A stretch of DNA of 64,000 bases from an uncultured Bacteroidales bacterium (GCA_900545245.1 UQYV01000001.1:62001-126000), one strand, 5' to 3'. Shown: positions 1-8,545, counted from the stretch's first letter. The notes: generated by a model from the sequence alone, not told the origin. Numbers and translations: made by a program.

Positions 1-636
1 GACTTCGGCTTCACCCCCTGCCGGGATGACTTCCGGAGATACTTTCAGGGACAGGCCGTCACTGATGTCGGCGAATGTCAGTCTGACAGGTTTCTTGCCG
101 AGATTCGCGACCGTGAACTTGTCGCTCCGGCTTTCGCCCTGAAGTATGTTCCCGCATTTGACATCAAGAGTACGAAACCCTATATCCCCGAAACGTTTGG
201 GGAACAATTCGGCCTGCGAGAGCTTCTTTTCGTGGCACACGCCGCGCAGGCGGAGTATCACCGGCTTTTTCGAGTCAGAGAAATATGCAGTCAGATTCTT
301 GTCGAACGGGAGGGGAGCCTCGTTGTTGCTGTAGGTGACCGAAATCTTGCCGGTTTCGCCCGGCTTTATCGGAGCCTTTGTCCATTCCACGTCAGTGCAT
401 CCGCAGGAAGATACCACGCTGTAGATCGCTACCGGCTCTTTGCCGATGTTCTTGACTGAAAATGAACAGCTTACCGGCCCGCTTCCAAGCAGTATGTCCC
501 CGAAGTCGTGGATGTCGCTGTTCAGTTCGATGTTTCTGCTGACTTTCACCTGTGCCTCCGCCGGGGTCTGCATTGACGCAGCAAGCACCAGGAGGGTGAC
601 GAAGTGTATGATATTCCGTGTCTTATGTCCTTTCAT
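1..636 (-). CDS. DUF1573 domain protein, 3' end cut by window edge
   Basis: The reading frame opens at 636 on the minus strand and stays open for 212 codons to the window edge, so the C-terminus is missing. Residues 1-29 form a signal peptide ending in AEAQ, which predicts export. The conserved DUF1573 motif SSCGCT lies at residues 76-81, within an Ig-like beta repeat, and a second related repeat follows near residues 140-212. DUF1573 proteins are abundant in Bacteroidetes and belong to the ASPM/Hydin-like Ig superfamily. No enzymatic role is established. It is divergent from the ferredoxin gene, and both promoters lie in the 193-bp gap between them. The family call is firm; the cellular role is unknown. 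Confidence 0.85.
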   Translation of the reverse strand, partial: MKGHKTRNIIHFVTLLVLAASMQTPAEAQVKVSRNIELNSDIHDFGDILLGSGPVSCSFSVKNIGKEPVAIYSVVSSCGCTDVEWTKAPIKPGETGKISVTYSNNEAPLPFDKNLTAYFSDSKKPVILRLRGVCHEKKLSQAELFPKRFGDIGFRTLDVKCGNILQGESRSDKFTVANLGKKPVRLTFADISDGLSLKVSPEVIPAGGEAEV

Positions 637-704
637 AATCGTAATGTCTCATCTGTTCTGGAAATCATTGTCTCGGAATGGTGGTGAGGAATGATTCCGA
701 AACG

Positions 705-712
705 CAAAGATA
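705..712 (-). promoter_or_regulatory. -7 box for the DUF1573 gene
   Basis: On the minus strand this reads TATCTTTG, an exact match to the Bacteroidetes -7 consensus TAnnTTTG, about 70 bases before the DUF1573 start. A TTTTG lies about 23 bases upstream, slightly too far for an ideal -33 box. Promoter assignment is inferred from the consensus only. Confidence 0.45.
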
Positions 713-723
713 CTTGAAAATAT

Positions 724-755
724 CTTGTAAAAAATCAAAACAGTTTCTAAATTTG
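724..755 (+). promoter_or_regulatory. Promoter of the ferredoxin gene
   Basis: CTTG at 724-727 (close to the -33 box TTTG) is followed 20 bases later by TAAATTTG at 748-755, an exact TAnnTTTG -7 box. This predicts a transcript start near 761 and a leader of about 70 bases. The leader contains AGGAGGT at 791-797. Confidence 0.5.
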
Positions 756-829
756 CAAGACTTTACGTCTTTGGCGATGCCGAAGCGGAAAGGAGGTAGA
801 ATTAACGATTATTTTAAACTCATAAACTT

Positions 830-997
830 ATGGCTCACAAAATCACACAGGACTGCGTAGCTTGCGGTACTTGTCTCAACGAATGCCCTGTCGGAGCGAT
901 TTCCGAAGGCGACATCTACAAAATTGATCCTAACGTATGCATTGACTGCGGCACCTGCGCTGACGCTTGCCCACAGGGCGCAATCGTCGCTGAATAA
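830..997 (+). CDS. 2[4Fe-4S] ferredoxin
   Basis: This 55-residue cytoplasmic protein has two CxxCxxCxxxCP motifs: C9, C12, C15, C19 and C37, C40, C43, C47. Each set should bind one [4Fe-4S] cluster, as in clostridial-type bacterial ferredoxins. It would carry low-potential electrons between oxidoreductases such as pyruvate:ferredoxin oxidoreductase, hydrogenases or Nfn-type transhydrogenases; an NfnAB-like pair lies at 46-49 kb in this window. The length is normal for the family. The ATG at 830 is the only sensible start because it lies eight residues before the first cysteine. The gene is monocistronic, with its own promoter and a hairpin terminator behind it. Confidence 0.95.
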   Translation: MAHKITQDCVACGTCLNECPVGAISEGDIYKIDPNVCIDCGTCADACPQGAIVAE

Positions 998-1030
998 GGC
1001 AGTTATCCGTATGAATATGCGGTAGTCTTG

Positions 1031-1066
1031 AAGGAGGATGGCACTGACGCTGTTCTCCTTTTTTGT
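1031..1066 (+). terminator. Intrinsic terminator after ferredoxin
   Basis: AAGGAGGA (1031-1038) pairs with TTCTCCTT (1053-1060), with one G-T wobble and a 14-base loop, and a run of T residues follows directly. It sits 33 bases after the ferredoxin stop codon. Confidence 0.55.
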
Positions 1067-1179
1067 TTTAGGAACCTTCTTCTGACGCAGTTTATTTTTT
1101 TTCATGTTTCTTGGGGCGCACTTTTTGCTCAGTGCGTGCGGCTTCTACCGGAGAATCAGAACCGGTGGGGCCGCATAGA

Positions 1180-1836
1180 ATGTATATAGGAAACAGACTT
1201 TTCATATTCGACCTCGACGGCACTTTGATAGATTCCGTCGCTGACCTGGCCGCTGCGGGAAACCACACACTGGAACTTCACGGGTTCCGGACTCATCAAC
1301 TTCAAGAGTACTATAAGTTTGTCGGGAACGGCATAGGAAAACTGATGGAACGTGCACTTCCGGAAGGCTCGAAGCACCTTGCCGAGTCGCTTCTGGACGA
1401 TTTCCGCGCCTACTACAATATCCATCTTGCCGACAATACGAAGCCCTATCCCGGCATTCCGGAACTTCTCTCCTACATCCAGTCTCAGGGCGCGAAGATT
1501 GCCGTGGCTTCGAACAAGTACCAAGCTGCCACGGAGATGCTGGTGGGCAAACTTTTCCCGGATATATGCTTCTGTTCTATCCACGGTCAGCGTGACGGCG
1601 TCGCCCGCAAGCCGGCTCCGGAGGTTGTCTTCGAGATTGTCGAGGATGCGGACGCAAGGCTCTCCGATGTCATCTACGTCGGTGATTCTGATGTAGATAT
1701 GCGCACTGCGGCAAACGCCGATGTCTGTGCGATAGGTGTCACCTACGGCTTCTGCCCGGCCGAAACTGTAGCGTCGTTCAAACCATGGAAAGTGGCTTCT
1801 TCCGCTGCTGAAATCAAGGCGATTCTTGAGGGCTGA
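1180..1836 (+). CDS. gph: HAD-superfamily hydrolase, phosphoglycolate phosphatase-like
   Basis: This predicted cytoplasmic phosphatase of 218 residues has all four HAD motifs. The nucleophile motif DLDGT is near the N-terminus (D11 and D13). VASNK is the motif II region, RKPAPE carries the motif III lysine, and VGDSDVDM provides the metal-binding acidic residues. A helical C1-type cap lies between motifs I and II, as in Gph and PpaX proteins. Phosphoglycolate is the likeliest substrate, but HAD specificity cannot be read safely from sequence. The frame is open back to 1111. The ATG at 1180 is preferred because it puts the DLDGT motif at the usual 8-12 residues from the N-terminus. Confidence 0.85.
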   Translation: MYIGNRLFIFDLDGTLIDSVADLAAAGNHTLELHGFRTHQLQEYYKFVGNGIGKLMERALPEGSKHLAESLLDDFRAYYNIHLADNTKPYPGIPELLSYIQSQGAKIAVASNKYQAATEMLVGKLFPDICFCSIHGQRDGVARKPAPEVVFEIVEDADARLSDVIYVGDSDVDMRTAANADVCAIGVTYGFCPAETVASFKPWKVASSAAEIKAILEG

Positions 1837-1865
1837 AAAAATATCACTCTGCGATGCAGAAATTT

Positions 1866-1896
1866 TTTGCCATATAGAAAAATAGTCTTATACTTG
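1866..1896 (+). promoter_or_regulatory. Promoter of the small acidic protein gene
   Basis: TTTG at 1866-1869 matches the -33 box. After a 19-base spacer, TATACTTG at 1889-1896 is one base away from TAnnTTTG. The predicted transcript start is near 1902 and the ATG is at 1926. Confidence 0.5.
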
Positions 1897-1925
1897 CATC
1901 GCAATTTGAAAAAGGGAAATTAGAT

Positions 1926-2273
1926 ATGGAAACCAAGAAAAGACGTGTAGTCAGCTATGAGAATATGGATGAGGCGCTCGCTGCCGCGTTCAATGAGAAA
2001 TATCCGAAGGGATTCACGGACTATCTTCCTGATTTGAAGGAATATCCGAAGCCTGACGGAACATCGTTCTATGCCGTTACAATCGAGACGGATGATGCCG
2101 TCTGCCTCGTGAAGATCAAGATTCGTACAGATGACGCCGAAGACATCGAAAGGTGGCTCGACAGTGACGACGATGACGATGAAGACGATGCATCAGGCGA
2201 GGAGAACGGAGATGCCCTTCCGGACGACAACATCTCCCAATATTCCAGCGGAGACGACGACTCCGCAGAATAG
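1926..2273 (+). CDS. Small acidic protein of unknown function
   Basis: This 115-residue cytoplasmic protein has no signal peptide or membrane segment. Residues 1-78 look like a compact alpha/beta domain beginning with a basic segment (KKRR). Residues from about 79 onward are almost entirely Asp, Glu, Ser and Gly, including a run of six or more aspartates, and are probably disordered. I do not recognise a named family; similar short proteins with acidic tails occur in Bacteroidales. Acidic tails of this kind are seen in chaperone, nucleic-acid-mimic or metal-binding proteins, but nothing here selects among these. The gene stands alone, with a promoter before it and a hairpin behind it. Confidence 0.75.
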   Translation: METKKRRVVSYENMDEALAAAFNEKYPKGFTDYLPDLKEYPKPDGTSFYAVTIETDDAVCLVKIKIRTDDAEDIERWLDSDDDDDEDDASGEENGDALPDDNISQYSSGDDDSAE

Positions 2274-2295
2274 TACGATCTGTCAAGAAAATATA

Positions 2296-2340
2296 CGCCC
2301 CGGCAAAGTCATTTTTTCGGCTTGCCGAGGCGTTTGATTT
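2296..2340 (+). terminator. Probable terminator after the acidic protein gene
   Basis: CGCC (2296-2299) and CGGCAA (2301-2306) pair with TTGCCG (2322-2327) and GGCG (2329-2332) around one C/A mismatch. The weak T-rich tail TTTGATTTG follows. The hairpin is strong and the U-tract is imperfect. Confidence 0.5.
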
Positions 2341-2405
2341 GTTAGAAACCTTCAAAAAATAACCCGCATCCTTGTAGAACGCTGAAGGGTTGTCGAGATA
2401 GTAGC

Positions 2406-2957
2406 TTAATGAGTGACGTAGTTCTTTGGATGCCGGGCAGTGAGATGCATGTCCTCATAGATTTTCTGAATGCGCTCCATGTCGGTCTTCGGGTCTTCGG
2501 AGATCTCGAACTTCTGCCCGCGGCCGACGCGTTTGGTGCCCCAGTCAAAGTAGCCGAGGTAGACCGGGCAGCCCACTTCCGTCGCAATCTTGTGGAAGCC
2601 TGTCTTCCAGCGCCTTACTGGTTTGCGTGTGCCTTCCGGGGCAAGAGCGAGGTGCATCGTCTTCCGGCTGTTCATCTCATGGACGACGCTCAGCACCACT
2701 GACGCCCCGTTTGTCCGGTCGACTGGCACACCGCCCATCTTCCGGATAATCGGTCCGAGCGGCCAGCGGAAAAACTCCTTCTTCACCATGCAATAGGCCT
2801 TACCTCCCACCGAAGTGTAATAGAGATAGGATATTGCGAAATCCCATATAGTCGTATGCGGCACACCGAGAATCACGCATTTGTCTTCGGGTACCGGCGG
2901 TTCTACAGCTGTCCAGCCCAATGCCTTCAGCATGAAGGCGCAGAATTTTCTCCACAT
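2406..2957 (-). CDS. 1-acyl-sn-glycerol-3-phosphate acyltransferase-like protein
   Basis: This 183-residue protein belongs to the PlsC-type lysophospholipid acyltransferase superfamily. The catalytic HX4D motif is HTTIWD (H34, D39). The substrate-binding block APEGTRK is at residues 107-113 and an intervening GxxxVDR-like block is at about residues 75-82. It is short for PlsC (usually about 240 residues) and lacks a long N-terminal membrane segment. It fits the compact Bacteroidetes group annotated as acyltransferase or glycerol acyltransferase. It should transfer an acyl chain to a lysolipid at the inner membrane, but the exact acceptor is unknown. It lies downstream of parE on the same strand, 94 bp away. 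Confidence 0.8.
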   Translation of the reverse strand: MWRKFCAFMLKALGWTAVEPPVPEDKCVILGVPHTTIWDFAISYLYYTSVGGKAYCMVKKEFFRWPLGPIIRKMGGVPVDRTNGASVVLSVVHEMNSRKTMHLALAPEGTRKPVRRWKTGFHKIATEVGCPVYLGYFDWGTKRVGRGQKFEISEDPKTDMERIQKIYEDMHLTARHPKNYVTH

Positions 2958-3051
2958 ATATATATCTATACTTGTTTTCAGTTATTGTGTTTATTGGCGA
3001 ACCAATCGATTGTCAATCAATAGTTAAGACAGCGAGATTAGGGATGTCGTA

Positions 3052-5004
3052 TCAAATGTTTACATCTTCAAGTTCCTCCTCGCTACGAAGATTGCCCCGT
3101 ATGAAATTCTGACGCTCAATGGTGTTGTCGCCCATGTAGAACTCCATAATCTCGGAGATCGACTCCTCGTCGCTCAGTGTCACCGGGTCGAGTCTCATGC
3201 CCTCGCCGATGAAGTCCTTGAACTCGTCAGACGAAATCTCACCAAGTCCCTTGAACCGCGTAATCTCCACGCCTGTCTTGAGTTTGCGTATCGCCTTCTC
3301 CTTCTCCACAGCGTCGTAGCAATAAATCGCTTCCTTTTTGTTGCGCACGCGGAAGAGGGGAGTCTGCAGAATGTAGACGTGCCCGTTGCGGATAAGCTCC
3401 GGGTAGTATTTCATGAAGAAGGTCAGCACGAGCATGCGGATGTGCATTCCATCGTCATCGGCATCGGTCGCCACCACAATCCTGTTGTAGCGAAGGTCCG
3501 CGACGTCATCTTCCACTCCGAGCGCGTTCAGAAGCAGGTTCAGTTCCTCGTTCTCCGCCACTTTCTTGCGGCTCTCCTTGTAGCAGTTGATGGGCTTTCC
3601 ACGGAGGCTGAACACCGCCTGGGTCTGAGCGTCGCGTGCCTTGGTGATGGTACCGCTTGCGGAGTCTCCCTCGGTGATGAATATGCTCGTGAGATCGATC
3701 TTCTCCTTGTTCTGCTCGGTGATCCTGTCTCCCAAATGCAGCTTGCAGTCACGCAACTTGCGGTTGTAGATGTTCGTGCGCTTGTTGCGCTCACGGGTCT
3801 TCTTCTGGATGCCGGAGATTTCCTTGCGCTCTGTCTCGGAAGCTATGATCTTCGCTTGAATCACCGGCACGATGTCCTTGTGGATGTGGAGATAGTTGTC
3901 GAGATTCGTCTTTATGAAGTCGTTGATGAAGGCCCTGATTGTCGGTCCTCTCTCGATTCTGTTCGCTCCGTTTGCGTCCTTCACCGGGTTGCCGTTCTCG
4001 TCGAGAACCTCCTGCTCAAAGGTGTAGGTCGAGCCGAGTTTGGTCTTGGTCTGCCCCTCGAAGTTCGGCTCCTGAATGCGTATGCTGATGGCTCCTATGA
4101 CTCCTTGGCGGATGTCCTCAGGAGCATAGTCTTTCTTGAAGAACTCCTTGAGTGTCTTTGCAATAGCTTCACGGAAGGCTGCCAGATGCGTTCCTCCGTC
4201 GCGGGTGTTCTGCCCGTTCACGAACGAAGCGATGTTCTCCCCGTAGGCGTTGCCGTGGGTGAGCACGACCTCGATGTCCTCCCCCTCAAGGTGAATCGGA
4301 GGATATAGCGGCTCTTCGGAAAGATTGTCGTTCACGATGTCCAGAAGCCCGTTTTTCGACATATACGGCGTTCCGTTCAGCGTGATGGTCAGTCCCTTGT
4401 TGAGGTAGCAGTAGTTCTTGACCATCTTTTCGACGAATTCCATGTTGAAATGGAAATTTCCGAACATGTCCACGTCCGGAACGAAGCACACGAGCGTTCC
4501 GTTCTTCTCCTTTGTGCTGACGTTGTCCTTGTCGGTGACTTCTTCCTGCAGTCGTCCCCTTTTGAAGGTGGCGTTTGCCGTCTTGCCGTTGCGGTAGGCC
4601 TCAATGTGGAAATATGACGACAGCGCGTTCACGGCTTTTGTACCCACTCCGTTCAGTCCAACGGATTTCTGAAAGACTTTGGTGTCGTATTTCGCGCCTG
4701 TGTTCAGTTTGCTCACCGCGAGCGTCAGCTTTCCGAGCGGAATGCCTCGTCCGAAGTCTCTTACCGTCACTTTTCCGGCATCGTCGATGTCAATCTTCAC
4801 ATTCTTTCCGAATCCCATCGCGAACTCGTCGATGCAGTTGTCCACGACCTCTTTCAGCAGGACATATATACCGTCCCCCTGATTGCTGCCGTCCCCGAGC
4901 CGTCCGATGTACATTCCCGGTCTTTTCCGGATGTGAACCACGTCTTCAAGGGTTCTGATGCTGTCGTCGTTGTATTCGCTAACCGAAGGATTCGTCTGTT
5001 CCAT
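3052..5004 (-). CDS. parE: DNA topoisomerase IV subunit B
   Basis: This 650-residue type IIA topoisomerase ATPase subunit decatenates and relaxes DNA with ParC. A GHKL ATPase domain occupies about residues 20-230, with KEVVDNCIDE at 51-60 and the ATP-lid glycines at 115-123. The transducer domain with the QTKTKLG segment is at about 318-324, and the Toprim domain has EGDSASG at 445-451 and later acidic DADDDG residues. The phrase IYVLLKEVVDN is typical of Bacteroidetes ParE rather than GyrB. The frame stays open for 30 more codons upstream, but the ATG at 5004 gives the family N-terminus and places the promoter upstream. parC is not adjacent in this window. Confidence 0.93.
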   Translation of the reverse strand: MEQTNPSVSEYNDDSIRTLEDVVHIRKRPGMYIGRLGDGSNQGDGIYVLLKEVVDNCIDEFAMGFGKNVKIDIDDAGKVTVRDFGRGIPLGKLTLAVSKLNTGAKYDTKVFQKSVGLNGVGTKAVNALSSYFHIEAYRNGKTANATFKRGRLQEEVTDKDNVSTKEKNGTLVCFVPDVDMFGNFHFNMEFVEKMVKNYCYLNKGLTITLNGTPYMSKNGLLDIVNDNLSEEPLYPPIHLEGEDIEVVLTHGNAYGENIASFVNGQNTRDGGTHLAAFREAIAKTLKEFFKKDYAPEDIRQGVIGAISIRIQEPNFEGQTKTKLGSTYTFEQEVLDENGNPVKDANGANRIERGPTIRAFINDFIKTNLDNYLHIHKDIVPVIQAKIIASETERKEISGIQKKTRERNKRTNIYNRKLRDCKLHLGDRITEQNKEKIDLTSIFITEGDSASGTITKARDAQTQAVFSLRGKPINCYKESRKKVAENEELNLLLNALGVEDDVADLRYNRIVVATDADDDGMHIRMLVLTFFMKYYPELIRNGHVYILQTPLFRVRNKKEAIYCYDAVEKEKAIRKLKTGVEITRFKGLGEISSDEFKDFIGEGMRLDPVTLSDEESISEIMEFYMGDNTIERQNFIRGNLRSEEELEDVNI

Positions 5005-5055
5005 ATTTCTTTCCTCGTCAAAATCAATGAATCTCACGCTGAACGTGAAAACGTG

Positions 5056-5087
5056 CAAAGTTACAAAAAACCGCCGAACTTGACAAA
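5056..5087 (-). promoter_or_regulatory. Promoter of parE
   Basis: On the minus strand, TTTG (5087-5084) and TAACTTTG (5063-5056) are separated by 20 bases, an exact fit to the Bacteroidetes -33/-7 promoter. The predicted start is near 5050. The -33 box lies inside the sppA terminator hairpin. Confidence 0.6.
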
Positions 5088-5103
5088 TCGTCAACTACGG
5101 CGG
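5065..5103 (-). terminator. Intrinsic terminator of sppA
   Basis: On the minus strand, CCGCCG pairs with CGGCGG (5103-5098 with 5076-5071). An inner stem TTGAC/GTCAA closes a 5-base loop, and TTTTTT follows (5070-5065). It lies 49 bases past the sppA stop. Confidence 0.75.
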
Positions 5104-5151
5104 TCGCACTCTTTCCCGTGAGGATTCATCTATCTGCTTGAGTCTGGAAAA

Positions 5152-6933
5152 CTATCGTATCACATACTCATTCTCCATACGCGCGTAGGCCTTTCCGGAC
5201 TGGGCCGTGCTGACGTTGCGGAAGGCTTTCTCAACGGCCTCAAGCGGTGTGCCGGCGAAGATTACCGGAGTGCTTTGCCCCTGGAATGTGGCGAGGAGAG
5301 CTTCCCATGTGGTCTGGGCTGCCGGGTAGGAGGCGATGTAGAAATTGTCGAGAGATTCGCTTCCATCTACCGTGTTGGCTGCCTTGAGAAGCGCAGCCTC
5401 AAGACCTCCGATTTCATCGACGAGACCGATCTTGATTGCATCGACTCCTGTCCACACGCGGCCCTGTGCTATGGAATCCACATAAGTCTTGCGCAGGTCA
5501 CGTCCCTCTGCCACAATGCCTGTGAACTCGTCGTAGATGTGCTCTACGCTCTTCTGCTGATAGGCAATCTCGTCCTTGTCAAGTGCGCGCATTCCGGAGT
5601 ACATGTCGCTGTGCTTGTTCGAGTTGATGGAAGTCACGTTCACGTGGGCGAGTTCCTTGACGGTTTTGCCGAAGTCAGGGATGAGACTGAATACGCCGAT
5701 TGAGCCGGTGAGGGTTGTGGCGTCAGAGAAGATGTAGTCGCAGCCGGCTGAAATCCAATATCCGCCGGATGCCGCATAGTTGCCGTAGGAGGCGATGAGA
5801 GGCTTCTTCTCCTTGAGGAGCTGGAGCTCTTTGCGAATCTTGTCGGAGGCAAGGACGCTTCCGCCCGGAGAGCTTACACGGAGAACGACAGCCTTCACCA
5901 TGTCGTCCTCGCGAACAGAGGCGATGATTTCTGCAAAGCGGTCTCCGGCGACATTCTCGACCTCGCGTCCGTCAACGATTTCTCCGTCGGCATAAATGAC
6001 CGCGATCTGGTTAGTGCTGAACTTAGGCGTGGTCGTCTTTACTGCGACATAGTCCTCGAACGGAATGAAGCTGATGGCGTTGATGTCTTCGGTCATGTAG
6101 AGGGTGCAGAGTTTCTGTGCCCTTTGTTCGCGCGTCAGCACATCGTCGGCAAGTCCGTATTTTACGAAATCCTGCGGCTCGTTAAGTTCAAGATTGTCAA
6201 TCAGTTCGTTGAATTTTGACAGTTCAATTCCCCGCGAAGTTGCAATTTGCGATGCCCAGCTGTTCCAGATGGAACTTATCATCACTTTGTTTTGTTCGTA
6301 GTTCTCCGGTGAGATTTGGCTCTTGATATACATTTCACCGGCGGACTTGTACTTTCCGTGGCGGATGAGCTGCATATTCACCCCGAGCCTATCGAGGATG
6401 TCCTTGAGGAAATACATCTGCGAGGACAGTCCTATGAGGGTGTTCATACCGCCCTTGCTGCCGGTGACATAGACTTTGTCGGCTACGCTGGCGAGGTAAT
6501 AGCTCGCGTTGGAAGGGTTCTCCGTGAATGCCACGATTGCCTTGCCGCTGAGCCTGAAGTCTGCGAGAGCCTTGCGGAACTCCTCAATCTCGGCAATTCC
6601 TCCTGAAATCCCGTCAGGACGAAGATAGATGAATCTGATTCCCGGGTCGGCCGCGGCCATCTTCACTGCCTGCACCGCGTTCCACATTCCGATGCTCGTC
6701 GGCTGCGTGCCCTTGGAGAACATTCCGTTAAAGTTGAACGGCTGTTCCTGCTCGCTCAGTACGATGTTTGAGAGATCCATGTTGAGTACGCCCTCCTTGG
6801 CAATCACCGGTGTGTCCGACGATGACAGCGCGGCAATGGAGCCGATGAAGCTGAACATCATGATTACCCAGATTACCGAGAAAATCAGCATTCCAGCCAT
6901 CACGGCCAGAAGCATTTTTACAAAATCTTTCAT
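5152..6933 (-). CDS. sppA: Signal peptide peptidase SppA, 67K type
   Basis: This 593-residue inner-membrane serine protease degrades cleaved signal peptides. A single N-terminal membrane segment spans about residues 8-33. Two tandem ClpP-like domains follow, as in the long E. coli type. The catalytic lysine is in the KYKSAGE segment (K196) of the first half and the nucleophilic serine is S389 in NYAASGGYW of the second half, matching the Lys/Ser dyad split across the halves. The upstream frame is open for 22 codons. The ATG at 6933 is preferred because it starts directly before the membrane anchor. Confidence 0.93.
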   Translation of the reverse strand: MKDFVKMLLAVMAGMLIFSVIWVIMMFSFIGSIAALSSSDTPVIAKEGVLNMDLSNIVLSEQEQPFNFNGMFSKGTQPTSIGMWNAVQAVKMAAADPGIRFIYLRPDGISGGIAEIEEFRKALADFRLSGKAIVAFTENPSNASYYLASVADKVYVTGSKGGMNTLIGLSSQMYFLKDILDRLGVNMQLIRHGKYKSAGEMYIKSQISPENYEQNKVMISSIWNSWASQIATSRGIELSKFNELIDNLELNEPQDFVKYGLADDVLTREQRAQKLCTLYMTEDINAISFIPFEDYVAVKTTTPKFSTNQIAVIYADGEIVDGREVENVAGDRFAEIIASVREDDMVKAVVLRVSSPGGSVLASDKIRKELQLLKEKKPLIASYGNYAASGGYWISAGCDYIFSDATTLTGSIGVFSLIPDFGKTVKELAHVNVTSINSNKHSDMYSGMRALDKDEIAYQQKSVEHIYDEFTGIVAEGRDLRKTYVDSIAQGRVWTGVDAIKIGLVDEIGGLEAALLKAANTVDGSESLDNFYIASYPAAQTTWEALLATFQGQSTPVIFAGTPLEAVEKAFRNVSTAQSGKAYARMENEYVIR

Positions 6934-7006
6934 TGTATCTTTACGTTTATTGTTTTTCAAGTCAAATAGTCCCGCTTTGGACGCGGAAAAATTATGCAAT
7001 AATCCG

Positions 7007-7014
7007 CAAAGTTA
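7007..7014 (-). promoter_or_regulatory. -7 box for sppA
   Basis: The minus strand reads TAACTTTG, the same -7 sequence as at parE, about 74 bases before the sppA ATG. No clear TTTG is found 19-21 bases upstream. Confidence 0.4.
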
Positions 7015-7102
7015 TGAAAAATAGGGATATTTTCTCAGAAAAAAGGCTTATTTCAGCACTCATTTCCGCAGAAATGACGACGGACGGGTTCGTCTCAGGG
7101 TA

Positions 7103-8545
7103 TTATTCCCGGTCATCGGAGCGGAAAGGGCTGGCAGGGATGCCGAAGCAGTTGAAGAGCGTGGGCACGAACCAGTTTTTCATGCAGTAACGGACCATCA
7201 CCGGTGTCTTGACCTCATCGGAGCGGACATGAATGACCTTACAGTCATTGTCGTCAATTCGTGCGGTCGCGGGATGGAAAACATGGTCTGCTCCGGCCAG
7301 TTCAAATCCATGAAGGTCAGTGGATATGGGCGAGAGACCCTGAGGACCGCAGCGGAATGTCACTGTCGCCGTGCCGTTCCCGAAGGCAAACGACTCCGCA
7401 ACTGGAGTATCCACATCTGGGCCGGAGATGCCATAGTCCTTTGTCAGAGCGAGATATGCGAGCCTATGCGCGGGCGTGGCCTTGTCTGCTGCATGAATGC
7501 AGTTGGCTTCCCCGACATCAACGGTAGTTGCCATCCCGCTGTGCGGAATCTTCTCTAAAGTCTGAGCCTGTGCCCACATGAAATAGCCGGTCCGAGGGTC
7601 ATCCTCGGTGCCTCCGTACTTGAACGGGGCTATCTGGGTGAAATAGAATGGCAGGGAATCATCGCCCCACTCATCGCGGAGCATCTTTACGAATGCCGGC
7701 TGGAGTCTTCTGTACTGCTCCGGACGGTTGCGGTTGTTGCATCCCTGATACCAGATGAAGCCCTTGACCGTGTATGGAGCCAACGGATGAAGCATGGCGT
7801 TGTAGAGACATGCCGGGACAAATCCCTTGAAATCTTTCGGCCAATGTCCGAGTTCGTATGCCCTCATGTCCATTTCTCCCGCGAACTCCTTGTCAAGCAG
7901 TTCCTTGCTCATCCAGGCCTCTATGCAGCTGCCACCCCATGACACGTTGATGACGCCTACCGGCACACCGAGGACATCGTGGAGTTTGGACGCGAAGAAA
8001 TATGCGAGCGCACTGGCCTCGGCTACGTCTTTCGGTGTGTTCTCCGTCCATGTCGCCGTGCACTTGTCTCTCACAGTGAGCGAGGTCTCCCTCTTTACGT
8101 AACAGTGCCGCACGGGGATTTCCGGCTTCGCGTTCAGTATGGTTTCCGCAGAGCCCTTCACCGGCTGTCCGTTGAATCCCTTGATAGGCATCTCCATGTT
8201 GGACTGCCCGGCGCACAGCCAGACTTCGCCGATGAGGACGTTGTCGATGACTGTCCGCTCTCCATCGTCAAGAACGATTCTGTATGGACCGCCGGCCTTG
8301 GGTGTCGAAATCCTCGTGAACCATTTCCCGTTCTCATCGGCATACGCCTCAAACTTTGACTTTGACCACGATGCTGAAATCTTCACTTTTTTTCCTGGAG
8401 TTGCCTCTCCCCATATCGCTGCTTTGCTCTGCTGCTGGAGCACCATATTGTCGGAGAAGACGGGCGTTGGGATAACCTTGGAGAAAGAAACGGCTGTCCC
8501 GATGGCCATGGCGATGATTATGGACAAAAACTTCTGAATATTCAT
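7103..8545 (-). CDS. SASA-family sialate O-acetylesterase / carbohydrate esterase
   Basis: This exported protein of 480 residues has an N-terminal signal peptide (about 1-22). A small beta domain (about 25-105) is followed by an SGNH/GDSL esterase domain with the nucleophile block GQSNMEMP (S115). Later blocks include the oxyanion-hole region NVSWGGS and a WYQGCNN segment typical of the SASA family (sialate O-acetylesterase, CE20-like acetylesterases). The family removes O-acetyl groups from sialic acid or from plant polysaccharides such as xylan. In this locus deacetylation of a dietary glycan is more likely than sialic acid use, because no sialidase is present. It is the last gene of glycan locus A. 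Confidence 0.88.
   Translation of the reverse strand: MNIQKFLSIIIAMAIGTAVSFSKVIPTPVFSDNMVLQQQSKAAIWGEATPGKKVKISASWSKSKFEAYADENGKWFTRISTPKAGGPYRIVLDDGERTVIDNVLIGEVWLCAGQSNMEMPIKGFNGQPVKGSAETILNAKPEIPVRHCYVKRETSLTVRDKCTATWTENTPKDVAEASALAYFFASKLHDVLGVPVGVINVSWGGSCIEAWMSKELLDKEFAGEMDMRAYELGHWPKDFKGFVPACLYNAMLHPLAPYTVKGFIWYQGCNNRNRPEQYRRLQPAFVKMLRDEWGDDSLPFYFTQIAPFKYGGTEDDPRTGYFMWAQAQTLEKIPHSGMATTVDVGEANCIHAADKATPAHRLAYLALTKDYGISGPDVDTPVAESFAFGNGTATVTFRCGPQGLSPISTDLHGFELAGADHVFHPATARIDDNDCKVIHVRSDEVKTPVMVRYCMKNWFVPTLFNCFGIPASPFRSDDRE

Noticed and set aside
1111..1179. Longer N-terminus of the HAD phosphatase
   Set aside because: It would put 23 unconserved residues before the DLDGT motif, which normally lies near the N-terminus.
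3379..4308. 309-codon plus-strand frame over parE
   Set aside because: It lies fully antisense to the conserved parE frame and has no family motif; long antisense frames are expected in GC-rich coding DNA.
7060..7077. Hairpin TCATTTC/GAAATGA as terminator of the esterase gene
   Set aside because: No T-run follows directly on the minus strand, so it is not a convincing intrinsic terminator.
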